Shown: positions 34,886 to 43,856, numbered from the stretch's first letter. The stretch: 64,000 nucleotides of DNA from Blattamonas nauphoetae (GCA_033064195.1 JARBJD010000191.1:1-64000); one strand, 5' to 3'. The notes: generated from the sequence alone by a model not told the origin. Translations and numbers: made by a program.

Positions 34886-35271
34886 TGCCCCTTCGCACGG
34901 TCATCACAGCCTATCCACACTCCAAATCGTCACTTTCCCACCTCATCCACTTAAATTACTTTTTCTTCCTCATATTCACGCATCCACATGTAACCTTCCT
35001 ATTTCACTCTTATTGTTTTCGTCATCAATTTATTAATTCCTGGGTTTAGTCGTGTACAGAAAGAATTGGTTGATCAAGCCCATTGTTGCGACTTACGAGT
35101 GGTGACCTCCTAATTAGGCGCTGTCCGAGGACGGACAGCGCCTCACCTTGTCCGGACAATTGCTCCTCACTACTTTTGACTTATTTATTCAACATTTCAC
35201 GGGAATTATACTCAAACTTTCTTCATCTCTGAATGAAGAAGCCATAGGTCGTAAATCACTGAAGAGTGATT

Positions 35272-36012
35272 GAGAATCGCCGTTGTCACGTCATCTTTTT
35301 CAGGATGAAACGAATCGACCCCCTTCATGAATGCACGGGGCATCGTGGAAAGTGCCAATCATCACATCTGACGTCATGATCAAGCGGTGAAACACGACAT
35401 CGTTGATTCAGGGATAAAACCAGACTGGTTTGTATTTCTTGCCGTTTTCTCAATACTCCTCCCGTATTCAAAGGAATCTGAATATAAACACTGAATTGCA
35501 ATTTTTTTCGATCATCGACGTTGTTTTCAGGATCTTGGTCATTATTCATCAGGATATGTGTAATCACCATGCTGGACAGAAGCTACAGCCAGTTCAATGA
35601 CTGGCTGGGAGATCAAACTACGAATTGACGACAAAGGAAGGATGATCATCACGATTCTGGAAAAAAATCTCGATGACATTTCCCTGTCATGTATTGATTC
35701 AATTGCTACATCTTCTTCTGAAATGAGTGTAAATTAGTCTAAATGTCTGAAATTTTCCATTTTGTTGAGAAAAAGAGTCATAGTCGTTCAGATCTGATCT
35801 TTCACCTCGCTGTTCTCTCTGGTCAGGACACTATGATTTTTTTACTTGGTGTTTTTTGAAAATAGGAAACATGTAAAGGCACTGTATGAAGTGAAAATTA
35901 AGCTAAATAGTGCCAGAATCGACTAAGAGCCCGCCCAAGTTTTTCACGCCACCCCGATATTTCATGAGAAAACGAAGAATGAGTATTGATCTTGCCCTTC
36001 ATATTGATTCAA
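35272..36012. other. Right flank of the mobile nest; includes right copy of the inverted duplication
   Basis: No gene seen. 35678-35959 is the inverted copy of 25083-25364, including the reverse complement of the terminal ~20 codons of the gene ending at 25144. The remaining sequence is unique and AT-rich. Confidence 0.45.
35678..35959 (-). repeat. 282-bp inverted duplication, right copy
   Basis: Reverse complement of 25083-25364. Only the last ~62 bp correspond to coding sequence in the other copy, and here they have no upstream gene, so this is the derived copy. Confidence 0.85.
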
Positions 36013-37170
36013 TTACACGAAACTGACTGTTCTGAGATATGCTCCAGCAAAGTCGAGCCAATCATTACCGTCAACACACCTTTTAAATCGCATGTGGATG
36101 TCCAACTCGTCTGAAACGCCTTCTTCGCACAACTTGAGCAGAATCTGCTTTCCGATCTTCCGAACAGCTGGACTACGCGTCCGACATGTTTGGACACATC
36201 TCCGCAGACTGTCAAGAAGGGTGCTGGTCATTCTTTCAGTTTCGATGAAGTGAAGACAATCTGTGTAGGCCAAAAGAAGAGACGACGACAGCACGATTTT
36301 CCTCATCTCTACCATATACTCTGAATTTGTGACGAGTCTTCCGAGAATGCTTGCAAAAGGGACGGATTGCTCAGAATCTGCAATTCGGCGTCGATTCCTG
36401 TTTATGTACTCCAGAAATGGCTGGATGGGATTGAAGAAACAGTAAATGAAGATGTGTTGGAATTGGTTCATCCTCATTTTTTTAACTTTCGAAATTGTTC
36501 GCCAAACATCGGGTTCTGTGCAGTCTAACAAAGAGATCACTATTTCCATCATATCCAAATTGTGATGAGGTGAGAGATGCAGTTCCTGTTCATCAAAGGA
36601 TTGCGGGAGGACTTCAAAGAAATTAGTCCAGATGAAATCAAAACGAGGCGTCGGGGTGAGATACTTCACAACATCCTTCAGAAATGACAATGCAGCCTTG
36701 ACCAGCTCTTCGTTGGATGATGTGAGGAGCGGGATCATTGCCTTGGTGAAGCCAGAACATGAGCGGTAGCCGATTGGAGCCAGTTTGAAGAGGATCCGAT
36801 TTGTGTCGCCTCGTCGACTGCGAAGAGGGGCGATCTTCTGAAGAAGAGAGCATGCGCGTTGGGTGGCTTTGGCATTCAGATGGTTCCCTTCCTTGACGAA
36901 GTTGACAAGCGATAGGAACGGCTGCGAGCCTTCATCGACTTCAGTGATGTTGTCGAGGTCGATTTTCAGAAATAAGGGAGTTTCAACACAGGTTGATGAG
37001 TAGAGTGTACGGCGTTGTCTTGAGCTTGAATTGTAGGACATTGAAATGGGATGAAGAAGGATCTCAACGGCCTGAAATTGATCGTCCCACAAGACTTTCT
37101 CAAACTGAGTTGACTCCGCCTTCAACCCTGAGTTGATCTTAAACTGTTCGATACCAATTCTTTGGTTCAT
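36013..37170 (-). CDS. Helical ~350-residue family protein, intact copy
   Basis: A single open frame of 385 residues from the ATG at 37170, the longest intact family member here. Family landmarks in order: FLSLVNFVKEGNHLN (about residue 80), TKAMIPLLTSSNEELVK-type helix (about 140), FDFIWTNFFEVLPQSF (about 175), FFNPIQPFLEYINRNRRRI (about 255), EMRKIVLSSSLLLAYTDC (about 300) and AVRKIGKQILLKLCEEGVSD near the C-terminus. The spacing of amphipathic helices and the STxNEELVxxALSFLKxVV helix pairs suggest an ARM/HEAT-like solenoid. No catalytic motif, signal peptide or membrane helix. Its role is unknown. Compared with its paralogues it has an extra ~35-residue N-terminus. Confidence 0.7.
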   Translation of the reverse strand: MNQRIGIEQFKINSGLKAESTQFEKVLWDDQFQAVEILLHPISMSYNSSSRQRRTLYSSTCVETPLFLKIDLDNITEVDEGSQPFLSLVNFVKEGNHLNAKATQRACSLLQKIAPLRSRRGDTNRILFKLAPIGYRSCSGFTKAMIPLLTSSNEELVKAALSFLKDVVKYLTPTPRFDFIWTNFFEVLPQSFDEQELHLSPHHNLDMMEIVISLLDCTEPDVWRTISKVKKMRMNQFQHIFIYCFFNPIQPFLEYINRNRRRIADSEQSVPFASILGRLVTNSEYMVEMRKIVLSSSLLLAYTDCLHFIETERMTSTLLDSLRRCVQTCRTRSPAVRKIGKQILLKLCEEGVSDELDIHMRFKRCVDGNDWLDFAGAYLRTVSFV

Positions 37171-37428
37171 TTACCACTTGAAATCAGTGTTATCTTCAAA
37201 TGAGGAGACGAAATCGTCATCATTTCTCAAGAGTTTCGAAATCAGTGTCATTTTTGGCTCCCCATTCCTTCCCGAAACACCCTCCTGTCCTCTCCTTCCC
37301 AGCAGTTCGACGGATATCATTTGAATGAGTGATGGACTTATTTTGTGATATTCAGCTCATTATGTGATGAATATGAACGAAGAAGAGAAATGAGGAAACA
37401 ATCAACAACTCAACATATAAACAGTAAA
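37171..37428. other. Spacer between two family copies
   Basis: About 260 bp, no gene seen. Confidence 0.3.
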
Positions 37429-38469
37429 TCAACATACCAAGACAACGACACTTTCCGATAAATTCCATCTGGTGCATTTGAGGAAGAGTTCGACCTCGTC
37501 CGAGAACCCTTCGTCGCGAAGTTTGGATTGAATCAGTCGACCTCGCTTCAGAACAGCTGGACCTTCAGTCCGCCATTCACTGATTCCTTTCACCACATTT
37601 CGAACAAGATCAGCAGTCAAGTTGTCATTTTCGAAGAAAACAGGACAATCAGTGCATGACACGGAAAGCGAGGAAGACAGGACAAACAGCGTCATCTGTT
37701 CCAGATTGGGCGAGTATTCGACGAGATTGGCAAGAATCTGCGGGAAAGGACGAGAATCTTCAGAATCTGTGATTCTTCGGCGATTGCTGCTGATAAATTC
37801 CAGAAATGGTTCGACATGATTGAAGAACTTGTTGATGAATGTGTCGTTGAACGACTCCGACGAGAACTGCCACTGTGAGCAGATTCCGCTTTTGATGAGC
37901 GGTTGCAAATAGCACAGAAATGTTCCCACAATGTCCGTCAAAGGCAGTTCGAGATGAGGCGAGAGATGGAGATCCTGGACGTAGAAGGAGTGGGGGAGGA
38001 GAGAGAAGAAACCAGTCTCGATCAGATCAAAGCTGCTTGAAGAGAATAGCTGGTGCACAACTTCATTCAGAAGCGACAACGTCGATTGGACAAGCTCCTC
38101 GTTGGATGATGTGAGGAGCAGCACAAGTGATTCTGCGAAATTAGAACAAGATCCATTTGGTGATGGCATAAGTTTTAAAAGAACATCGTAGGCAGAGAAT
38201 TTCTTGAGAGTCATAAGTGTGATCCAGTCGAGCAGCTTTCAAGCGTGTTGGGCGGCTTCGTCAGACACATCGTTTCCTTCTTTGATGAAGTCCACAAGTG
38301 ATAGGAACGGTTGTGACCCTTTTTCAACCGAGTCGATGCTGTCCGGTTCGATTTTCAGAAACTGGTGAGACTCTTCTTGGTTGAATGGCCGATGGGAATG
38401 GAATGTATCTTCGTCTCGGGTGAAGGGAGATATGCGATGGTGCCAGACGAACGTTGAATTGTAGGTCAT
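37429..38469 (-). pseudogene. Helical family copy interrupted by one in-frame TGA
   Basis: From the ATG at 38469 the frame runs FLSLVDFIKEGNDVSDEAAQ and reaches a TGA at 38239-38241. Reading on in the same frame, without any shift, gives KLLDWITL and then the complete rest of the family protein to 37429, with LLLTSSNEELVQSTLSLLNE, FFNHVEPFLEFISSNRRRI and LRDEGFSDEVELFLK. The TGA stands where relatives have Cys (QACxLL or RACSLL), so one base change explains it. The remainder is well preserved, so the lesion is recent, or the gene is expressed from the downstream ATG at 38214 as a 261-residue form. Confidence 0.75.
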
Positions 38470-38645
38470 GGAGCAATGATAGCACAGAATGAATTTTGAT
38501 CAGAACCATAATAAAGTGATTTTGATGAAAGGAAATCAAATTTGTTTCACAATTCTCTTCCGAGTGTTTCTCGATTGATCATCACAATTAAGATTCGAAA
38601 TGTCACGTGAAAAAGGATGAAGAGCAAGTTCTTAAGACGTGTCAA

Positions 38646-39667
38646 TCATCCGCGAATGAAGGGCCTAAAATATGTTTCAGAACGATCAAAAATGCCCTCT
38701 CTCTCGATGATATTGTCCGGGTTGATAAGAGGACTGCCCAAATGAATCAATCCGAAGTCGTTGGGTGAAACATGGTACATTTTGGCAACCTGCTTTCGAA
38801 GTTCTCTGATTGTCTCCGACGGCGAGATTGTCAACTCTTTCAATTTATTGCTCGTGTCTCTGATTGAGATTGTGATGGGCCCATCTTTTCGAGGTTCTTC
38901 GACGAAGGCAATGAGGGCGTGATGCCCTTCAAAGTTGATTTCTGCCAGAGTTGTGGAGTCGCTCAGTTCCTCAGTCACAGTTCTCAAAGTAATGTGCTCA
39001 ACCAACACCGTCAGATGAGGAACGAGACGTTGTTTGATTTGGAGAATGGTGCTTTGTGGCTGAACGTTGAGAATAAAGATTTTTTCATCGGCAGCGGATT
39101 TGACTGTCAAATCAAATGTTCCTTCGACATCATTCAGCGATGGTTCTGCCTCTTGCTCTGTCCGCTGAAGTAATGCATGCAATCGAGCGGTTTCGTCCCT
39201 CAACGTCTGATTCTGTCTTTCCAGGCCGTCCAGAAATGACTGTGTGACGAGAACAACATTTGTGTCCAAAATGTCGTCAAGGAGAGGCAGAAGTGTGTCC
39301 ACACGGCGCTTCACATTTCGATCGCACGACGGGGAGCGCGAGAGAGAGTGGAGGGCCTGAAACAGGACGCGTCGGTTGTTGATGGGAGCGTTTTCATCCA
39401 AAATCTTGTTCAGAATCAGCCCGAGGCGATCCAACAGCTGTGTCATGCGTTCGATGTTTGGATGGGCATCTTCCATAAATCCTGAAATTACTGTCGGAAT
39501 CTGCTGCCAGATTGGGAGATTCACAAAGTTCGTGGTTCCATCCCACTGGTTCAGATTTTCCAGCACACTCTCAACAGTCGGATGAATCTAAATATAATAT
39601 CAGTCATTCTTTGAAGGGAACAAAAAAACACAAACATTGACTATTGGACCATTTTCGGGCAGATCAT
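38646..39667 (-). CDS. Protein with two ubiquitin-like domains
   Basis: Predicted 319 residues. The main exon (39587-38646) has a helical N-terminal half (IPTVISGFMEDAHPNIERM, VKRRVDTLLPLLDDILD, a short coiled coil) followed by two beta-grasp segments. The first runs from GTFDLTVKSAADEKIFILNV to about HHALIAFVEE. The second runs from ITISIRDTSNKLKELTIS through ETIRELRKQVAKMY, FGLIHLGSPLI and a final FRPFIRG. The second has the classic ubiquitin-fold order and a short tail with a single C-terminal Gly, but no GG, so it is probably not conjugated. A small first exon (39650-39667, six codons) joined by a 62-nt intron at 39588-39649 supplies the only ATG; this first exon is inferred. Confidence 0.7.
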
Positions 39668-39790
39668 TCTTAAAACGGATGGAGAACCAGAAGGAGCACA
39701 AGAAGACGAAAATGAATAGAATTCACGATGAAAGAAAAGGAAGACCAGTGATGGCTGTGGAATCATCTTTGAACGAGTTGCGTATAGTTT

Positions 39791-39919
39791 TCAGATACGA
39801 AGAAAGGGCATGATCCTCTTCTTGTCCAGGTCCTTAAAAAACCCTCTCAAAGTGTCGATCAGTTGTTCAGTCGCTTTATCGTCGATTGGACGCTGTTGGT
39901 CTGAAGAAGAATTGCTTTC
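39791..39919 (-). pseudogene. Short N-terminal fragment of the helical family
   Basis: From the ATG at 39919 the frame reads MESNSSSDQQRPIDDKATEQ and soon stops. The start resembles the N-terminus of the adjacent intact copy (MGNNSNSDQRNSID) and DDKAT matches its NKLDDKATKQ. About 43 residues remain. It sits immediately downstream of that copy, consistent with a collapsed tandem duplicate. Confidence 0.45.
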
Positions 39920-40006
39920 CATAAAGAAAGGAATGAAGTGAGGGCTGTGAAGCATCTTGAAATGAAATTGGGAGAATTGAAGAAGAAAAAGGAAGTGCAT
40001 GTTCTC

Positions 40007-41065
40007 TTATTCCACAAAGAACGGAGTATTCCCCCCAAAACTCTGCATCAGCTGTGCTCCAATGAAGACAACCCGCCTTTCTTTGGCAGAATAACAGCGA
40101 CATCGGACGTTCAGCTCGCTCTCGTCCCAAAGTCCTTCTTCGCTCAGTTTGAGCAGCAGTTGGTTGTATCGCTTTTGAACAGCTGGATCCTCCTCCCACG
40201 ATCCGGCATCTTTCGTTAAATTCTGAATGAGGCCACCTGTCGAGATGTCATCTTCGAAGAAATGAAGAGAGTCTGTGTATGTCACAACAAACAAATATGA
40301 CAACATGAACTGAGTCATCTCTTCCAGAAAGGGTGAATTGATCACTATCCGTCCAAGAAGATCGGAGAAAAGATAAGAATTCCAAGAATCTTGGATTTGA
40401 CGTCGATTCTTGCAGATGAAGTCCAGAAACGGTTCGACGGGCCGGAAGAACATGTCGACGAAGATTTGTTGGAAGGCGGATATCGAAAGGTCCCTGTTGG
40501 AGCAGAGTCTGCGAGAGAAATCAGGATGCAAGTCAATCAGGCAGTCTTTCACAATCCGCGTCAGATCCAAACTGCATGGGTGGAAGATATGCATTTCGTG
40601 TTCGTAGAATGCGGGTGGGAGGAATGTGAAGAACCCTGTTTCGACAAAGGCAAAACGGTGCTCCGATTGGACATCGAACAGAATAACTCTCAGAAGTGAC
40701 AATGCAGAGAGAACAACTTCCTCGTTGGATTGTGTGAGGAGCAGCACAAACGACTCGGCTAAACCGGAACAAGAGCGATTGGGTGTGGGAACGAGTTCGA
40801 AGAGAATCTGTTCTGCATCGTCGGACTTGTGAATCTTCTCTGAAGTCCTCTTCAAAATAAGAGATGCTTGTTTGGTTGCTTTGTCATCGAGCTTGTTTCC
40901 CTTTCGGATGAAGTCTACAAGCGACTGGATTGGGGTCAATGATTGCGCGACAGTTTCGATGTAGTAGGGTCGGATTCTCAGAAATAGGGGAGTTGCTTCA
41001 TCAGAAGTGTCTCGGTCGATGTGGTCGATGGAATTGCGTTGGTCTGAGTTTGAATTGTTTCCCAT
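40007..41065 (-). CDS. Helical ~350-residue family protein, intact copy
   Basis: A 352-residue frame from the ATG at 41065 (MGNNSNSDQRNSID). A longer frame upstream to 41155 has no better support. Landmarks: PIQSLVDFIRKGNKLDDKAT, SFVLLLTQSNEEVVLSALSL, FVETGFFTFLPPAFYEHEM, IFVDMFFRPVEPFLDFICKN, FLEEMTQFMLSYLFVVTYTD, LLLKLSEEGLWDESELN and the C-terminal VVFIGAQLMQSFGGN, the fullest set in the window. No predicted signal peptide or membrane helix. The C-terminal QLMQSFGGN motif recurs in 12330-13392 (NLIHNLGGN) and 42657-43694 (RLIDLLGGN), so it defines the family end. Confidence 0.7.
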   Translation of the reverse strand: MGNNSNSDQRNSIDHIDRDTSDEATPLFLRIRPYYIETVAQSLTPIQSLVDFIRKGNKLDDKATKQASLILKRTSEKIHKSDDAEQILFELVPTPNRSCSGLAESFVLLLTQSNEEVVLSALSLLRVILFDVQSEHRFAFVETGFFTFLPPAFYEHEMHIFHPCSLDLTRIVKDCLIDLHPDFSRRLCSNRDLSISAFQQIFVDMFFRPVEPFLDFICKNRRQIQDSWNSYLFSDLLGRIVINSPFLEEMTQFMLSYLFVVTYTDSLHFFEDDISTGGLIQNLTKDAGSWEEDPAVQKRYNQLLLKLSEEGLWDESELNVRCRCYSAKERRVVFIGAQLMQSFGGNTPFFVE

Positions 41066-41224
41066 TGAGTAAATACCGAATTGTTCCGTGTTTGATCCGA
41101 ACCATATAAAACAATGATTCGAACAAGAGTTTCGTCTGATTTTATCTGACAACATCCTCTATATTTCGTCTCAATCACATGTATCACATTTTGAGTTTCA
41201 TGTCTGTCTTTCTACTCTCAGATC

Positions 41225-42280
41225 TTGTCGCCAATCACACCAACGCAAACGGCATTCTCACAATCGGAACTCTCACTCGACCAGTATTATGACACACTTA
41301 GCGATGTCCAAGACACGCTTGGTGATGTTATTGAGGGACAAACAAAAGAATCGGAGGAGATGACAGTTCAAATTGAAAAGCTGGGAAAGATGCTGCTGAG
41401 TGTGGATAAGAAACTGGAAGAGAAGCCAGATGACACGGAATTGCTGGGGCTGAAGGAGCAGATGCGTTTGTTGACCCAACTTCGCACATTGGAGAAGGCC
41501 AAAATCGTCTGATTATTCTGTCATTTACTCGCTGTCTCAGCAAAACTATCTTCCGCTTTTGCAAAATTGCATTCGAATGTGAATCAACAATGCTTGAATG
41601 CACTGGAAATGTTGAATGTTTGTGCTTTTCTTGTGAATGGTTTTCAGGCAGAAAATGCGGAGATCCAAGATCTCATCAACCAAAAGGCGGAAGACGCTGA
41701 AACCAAGCAAACAGCAGAGCCCCCGCAGGATGGATCGGATGCGAACGACAGTCAGACCCCGAAGCGTCTTGATAGTGAGCATTCTTCGAAGGACACTTCG
41801 GCTGAACCAGAATCGGGTCCTGCGGTCTTTGCTCAGCCTTCCGGCCCCTCTTCCCATTCGTCCAGCCACAGCACCTCTCCCGTCTTCACTCGGCGTCCTT
41901 CTCTTCCGGGATCTGGGACGCCCACGATCCTCCCGCCTGTGAACGCGGATTTGCATGGCTCATCTTCAAGCCAGTTCTCGCCGTCTGCATCGTCGGGGAG
42001 TTTGAGGTCGTTGTCGCAGACTTTGGATCCGAATGACGAACAAGCAGTGCAGTTGAAGGAGCTGAAGGAACGAACGGTGTTTCTGGAGAAGCAGCTTCGG
42101 ATATATGCAGAGAGAGTGCGATGGATGGAAGAAAGCAAGAAGCAAGGGGAGCGTGAATTGATGACGCTGAAAGAAGAGATTAGCGAAGCAAACCGACGCG
42201 ACCGAGAATCGACAGGAATCATCGGGAAGCTGATTGAGCTGGTGCGAACGGAGCAAGATCTGTGTGGAAAGGGGGTGTAG
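41225..42280 (+). CDS. Coiled-coil protein of unknown function
   Basis: Two exons joined by a 141-nt intron (41507-41647) in frame: ...LRTLEKAKI then AENAEIQDLINQKAED. Exon 1 is a coiled coil (EMTVQIEKLGKMLLSVDKKL). Exon 2 has a Ser/Pro-rich linker (about 41780-42000) and a second coiled coil (QLKELKERTVFLEKQLRIYA to IGKLIELVRTEQDLCG) ending at TAG. Total roughly 300 residues. The true start is uncertain: no in-frame ATG precedes exon 1 within its open frame, and an upstream mini-exon ending at the acceptor near 41220 is likely. The final ~90 bp of the gene and its 3' flank are repeated at 43767-43856. Confidence 0.6.
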
Positions 42281-42334
42281 AGAGACTAATCTTGCTTTAT
42301 CGTCTTTCTTTATCGCATTTCAACTCTGTAATCC
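42245..42334 (+). repeat. ~90-bp direct repeat, copy 1
   Basis: Covers the last codons and 3' flank of the coiled-coil gene. Copy 2 at 43767-43856 keeps the same order (CGAACGGAGCAAGATCTGTG ... TTCAACTCTG) with a few substitutions. The two bracket an intact helical-family gene. Confidence 0.8.
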
Positions 42335-42359
42335 GCTCTCGAAAGTTGATCTCTTCCAT

Positions 42360-42455
42360 TTCTTGAAATTGTTCCGGTTTTGTCACAGCATCTTGCATGC
42401 TGTGCTTCAGATTATATGCAACTTCCACCGGTTTCGAAGCAATTCTTTGTAACAT
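42360..42455 (-). pseudogene. Duplicated start of the BAR gene (exon-1 remnant)
   Basis: Read on the minus strand from the ATG at 42455 the frame gives NLKHSMQDAVTKPEQFQEME, against NVKHSMQVAVTKTEQFQETE from the BAR gene exon 1 (12203-12289). The first residues differ. The copy loses similarity after about 35 residues and has no downstream BAR exons. Confidence 0.7.
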
Positions 42456-42503
42456 GTTTTAAGATGTACTTTATCAATCACGGATTAAAGTTTTCGTCCC
42501 TCT

Positions 42504-42555
42504 TTCTGTTTCTTACCAGAATCCTGTCCGCGTCGTCCTTCCAAAGCCATTGAGT
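42504..42555 (+). pseudogene. Fragment of the RVILPKP-type exon
   Basis: AATCCTGTCCGCGTCGTCCT followed by TCCAAAGCCATTGAG encodes NPVRVVLPKPLS, matching NPLRVILPKPLN in the remnant at 13550-13606. The upstream bases ending in CAG look like its intron acceptor. Only about 15 codons survive. Confidence 0.6.
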
Positions 42556-42656
42556 TCGTTTGGGGGATAGATATTTTTGAGAATAAGCTCCAAACTAAAT
42601 TGGTCAGGTCTCCATTTTATAATATTGGTTCTGATCCATTTGTCAATTCTACCAAA

Positions 42657-43694
42657 ATGCAGGACCCGATCCATAATGATGCAATGGCTTCCTGTCCATC
42701 AGATCATGACAATTCTCCCCCCTCGTTTCTTTTGACAAAGGCTGAAGATGTCAATACTCTGGATGATCTCATTCCACTGTTTCACTCACTTGTTCGCGAT
42801 TCAGAGGAAGGTCACAAGTTTAACAAACCAGCCTCTAAACAACTGCGTGCACTTCTGAGGAGAATCGACCCGATTTGCCGGATGTATTCAGCTTATGATG
42901 AATATGACTTCAAGACCGTTGGTTCGACAGTCAGCTCGTTCAATCCTTTCATCGAATCGATTGTGTCGCTCCTCACTTGTTCCAACAAAGATCTAGTCCA
43001 ATCCACCATTTCGTGCCTTTCTGAGTGTTGTGTGGAGATTGATATTTCCATTCTCTTCAAATTTATGGATTCTGGACTGTTATCACTCCTTCCAAAAGAA
43101 TTCTATCTGCCAGATGTGGATTTATTGACGAAACCGCGAAAATTCTTGATTGATCTGGTGAACTGGTTCTTGTATTGTTTCCATCCAGACAACATCCTCA
43201 AGATCCGCTTCGAATGCGAAATTTCTTTGAAAACGTTCCAAAACATCTTCATCGACAAGTTCTTCCGACCCATAGAGCCGTTCTTGGACTTCATCTGCCG
43301 GAATCGTCGAAGAATCGAAAAATGGACCAATCCAGATGGTTTCGCAAATCTGATCGGAGCACTTGTTGTCCACTCGCCAATGCTGCATCAGATGACCAAA
43401 ATCGTGCTGTCATCTTCAGTTCCTTGCGTGTTCTCTGATTGTCTCGCTTTCTTCGAATCAAACGAGATGATCAAGCTCCTAATTCGGAGTGTGATGAATG
43501 GATTCAAAGCGTGGAGGGAGGAAGATCCTGTTGTTCTTCAGAGAGGACTGCAGATGGTCACCAAACTGAACGACGAAGGGTTCTCGGATGAGATCGAATT
43601 ACACATCCGATGCCGTGGGTATGGAGTCAACTCATCACGTTTTGTACTTGTGGGGGCACGACTGATTGATCTGTTGGGTGGGAACCTCATTTAA
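42657..43694 (+). CDS. Helical ~350-residue family protein, intact copy (plus strand)
   Basis: 345 residues from the ATG at 42657 to TAA at 43694. Landmarks: PLFHSLVRDSEEGHKFNKPA, ESIVSLLTCSNKDLVQSTIS, FMDSGLLSLLPKEFYLPDVD, IFIDKFFRPIEPFLDFICRN, MLHQMTKIVLSSSVPCVFSD, TKLNDEGFSDEIELHIRCRG and a C-terminal VLVGARLIDLLGGN. It belongs to the same subgroup as the fragment at 43901-44683 (shared long N-terminal insert with LDDLIPLFHSL / VAQLTEPFEAL). No catalytic motif. Confidence 0.7.
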   Translation: MQDPIHNDAMASCPSDHDNSPPSFLLTKAEDVNTLDDLIPLFHSLVRDSEEGHKFNKPASKQLRALLRRIDPICRMYSAYDEYDFKTVGSTVSSFNPFIESIVSLLTCSNKDLVQSTISCLSECCVEIDISILFKFMDSGLLSLLPKEFYLPDVDLLTKPRKFLIDLVNWFLYCFHPDNILKIRFECEISLKTFQNIFIDKFFRPIEPFLDFICRNRRRIEKWTNPDGFANLIGALVVHSPMLHQMTKIVLSSSVPCVFSDCLAFFESNEMIKLLIRSVMNGFKAWREEDPVVLQRGLQMVTKLNDEGFSDEIELHIRCRGYGVNSSRFVLVGARLIDLLGGNLI

Positions 43695-43766
43695 GGCCCA
43701 AATTTTTGAGTGAGAGGCGATCGAACACAAATTGGTAACTAGCACAAGTTCACCTCATCGATTTCT

Positions 43767-43856
43767 CGAACGGAGCAAGATCTGTGTGGAAAGGGTGTGT
43801 AGAGAGACTAATCTTGCTTTATCGTTTTTCTTTCTCGCATTTCAACTCTGAAATCC
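43767..43856 (+). repeat. ~90-bp direct repeat, copy 2
   Basis: Copy of 42245-42334, with no coding context here. Confidence 0.8.

Larger units (their letters stand above)
31740..35172. mobile_element. hAT-like non-autonomous element carrying host gene fragments and a minisatellite
   Basis: A 3433-bp insertion bounded by the 8-bp direct repeat CTTTTGAC (31732-31739 and 35173-35180). Its ends are imperfect inverted repeats, TAGGGATGAGCAACGG at the left and, read from the right end, TAGTGAGGAGCAATTG; an 8-bp duplication with TAGGG/CAGGG-type ends is the hAT signature. The empty site is confirmed by the intact opposite terminal repeat of the DIRS element, which reads straight through this position. 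Short GGAC/GTCC words are crowded into the first ~370 bp and last ~80 bp, as subterminal transposase-binding repeats often are. No hAT transposase or dimerisation domain is visible. The interior instead holds a fragment of the small RVILPKP-type family, a fragment of the giant surface-protein family and a 47-copy tandem repeat. Confidence 0.85.
27262..35271 (-). mobile_element. DIRS-like tyrosine-recombinase retroelement (fossil), split by a hAT insertion
   Basis: Genes lie on the minus strand. Parts in order: a gag-like N-terminal region (about 30700-31658); reverse transcriptase (about 29700-30250), with LDLKHAYLHVA, TLCFGLTSAPRQF and the catalytic YLDD; RNase H (about 28950-29340), with TLNTDASEWGIGVVWS; and a tyrosine recombinase (about 27360-28500), with AVRFTEMARIRRDS and a YSLKHAGRSR-type HxxR box. 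The element has inverted terminal repeats and an internal complementary region near its recombinase end, the layout that defines DIRS elements, and shows no target duplication. The order gag-RT-RH-YR and overlapping frames are usual for the group. Without the 3.4-kb inserted element it would be about 4.6 kb. It looks close to whole apart from that insertion and at most a few breaks. The terminal repeats appear identical by eye, so it is probably young. Confidence 0.88.

Noticed and set aside
34448-35036. Open frames with repeats such as VIIPSPSPR across the minisatellite
   Set aside because: They are by-products of a 25-27 bp tandem repeat whose unit is often not a multiple of three; no start context and no domain.
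38239-38241. Selenocysteine at the in-frame TGA
   Set aside because: The Cys it replaces is not in a catalytic or redox motif and no selenocysteine insertion element was recognisable downstream; a simple nonsense change is enough.
42353-42455. A second BAR gene
   Set aside because: Only about 35 codons of exon 1 match and no later BAR exon follows.
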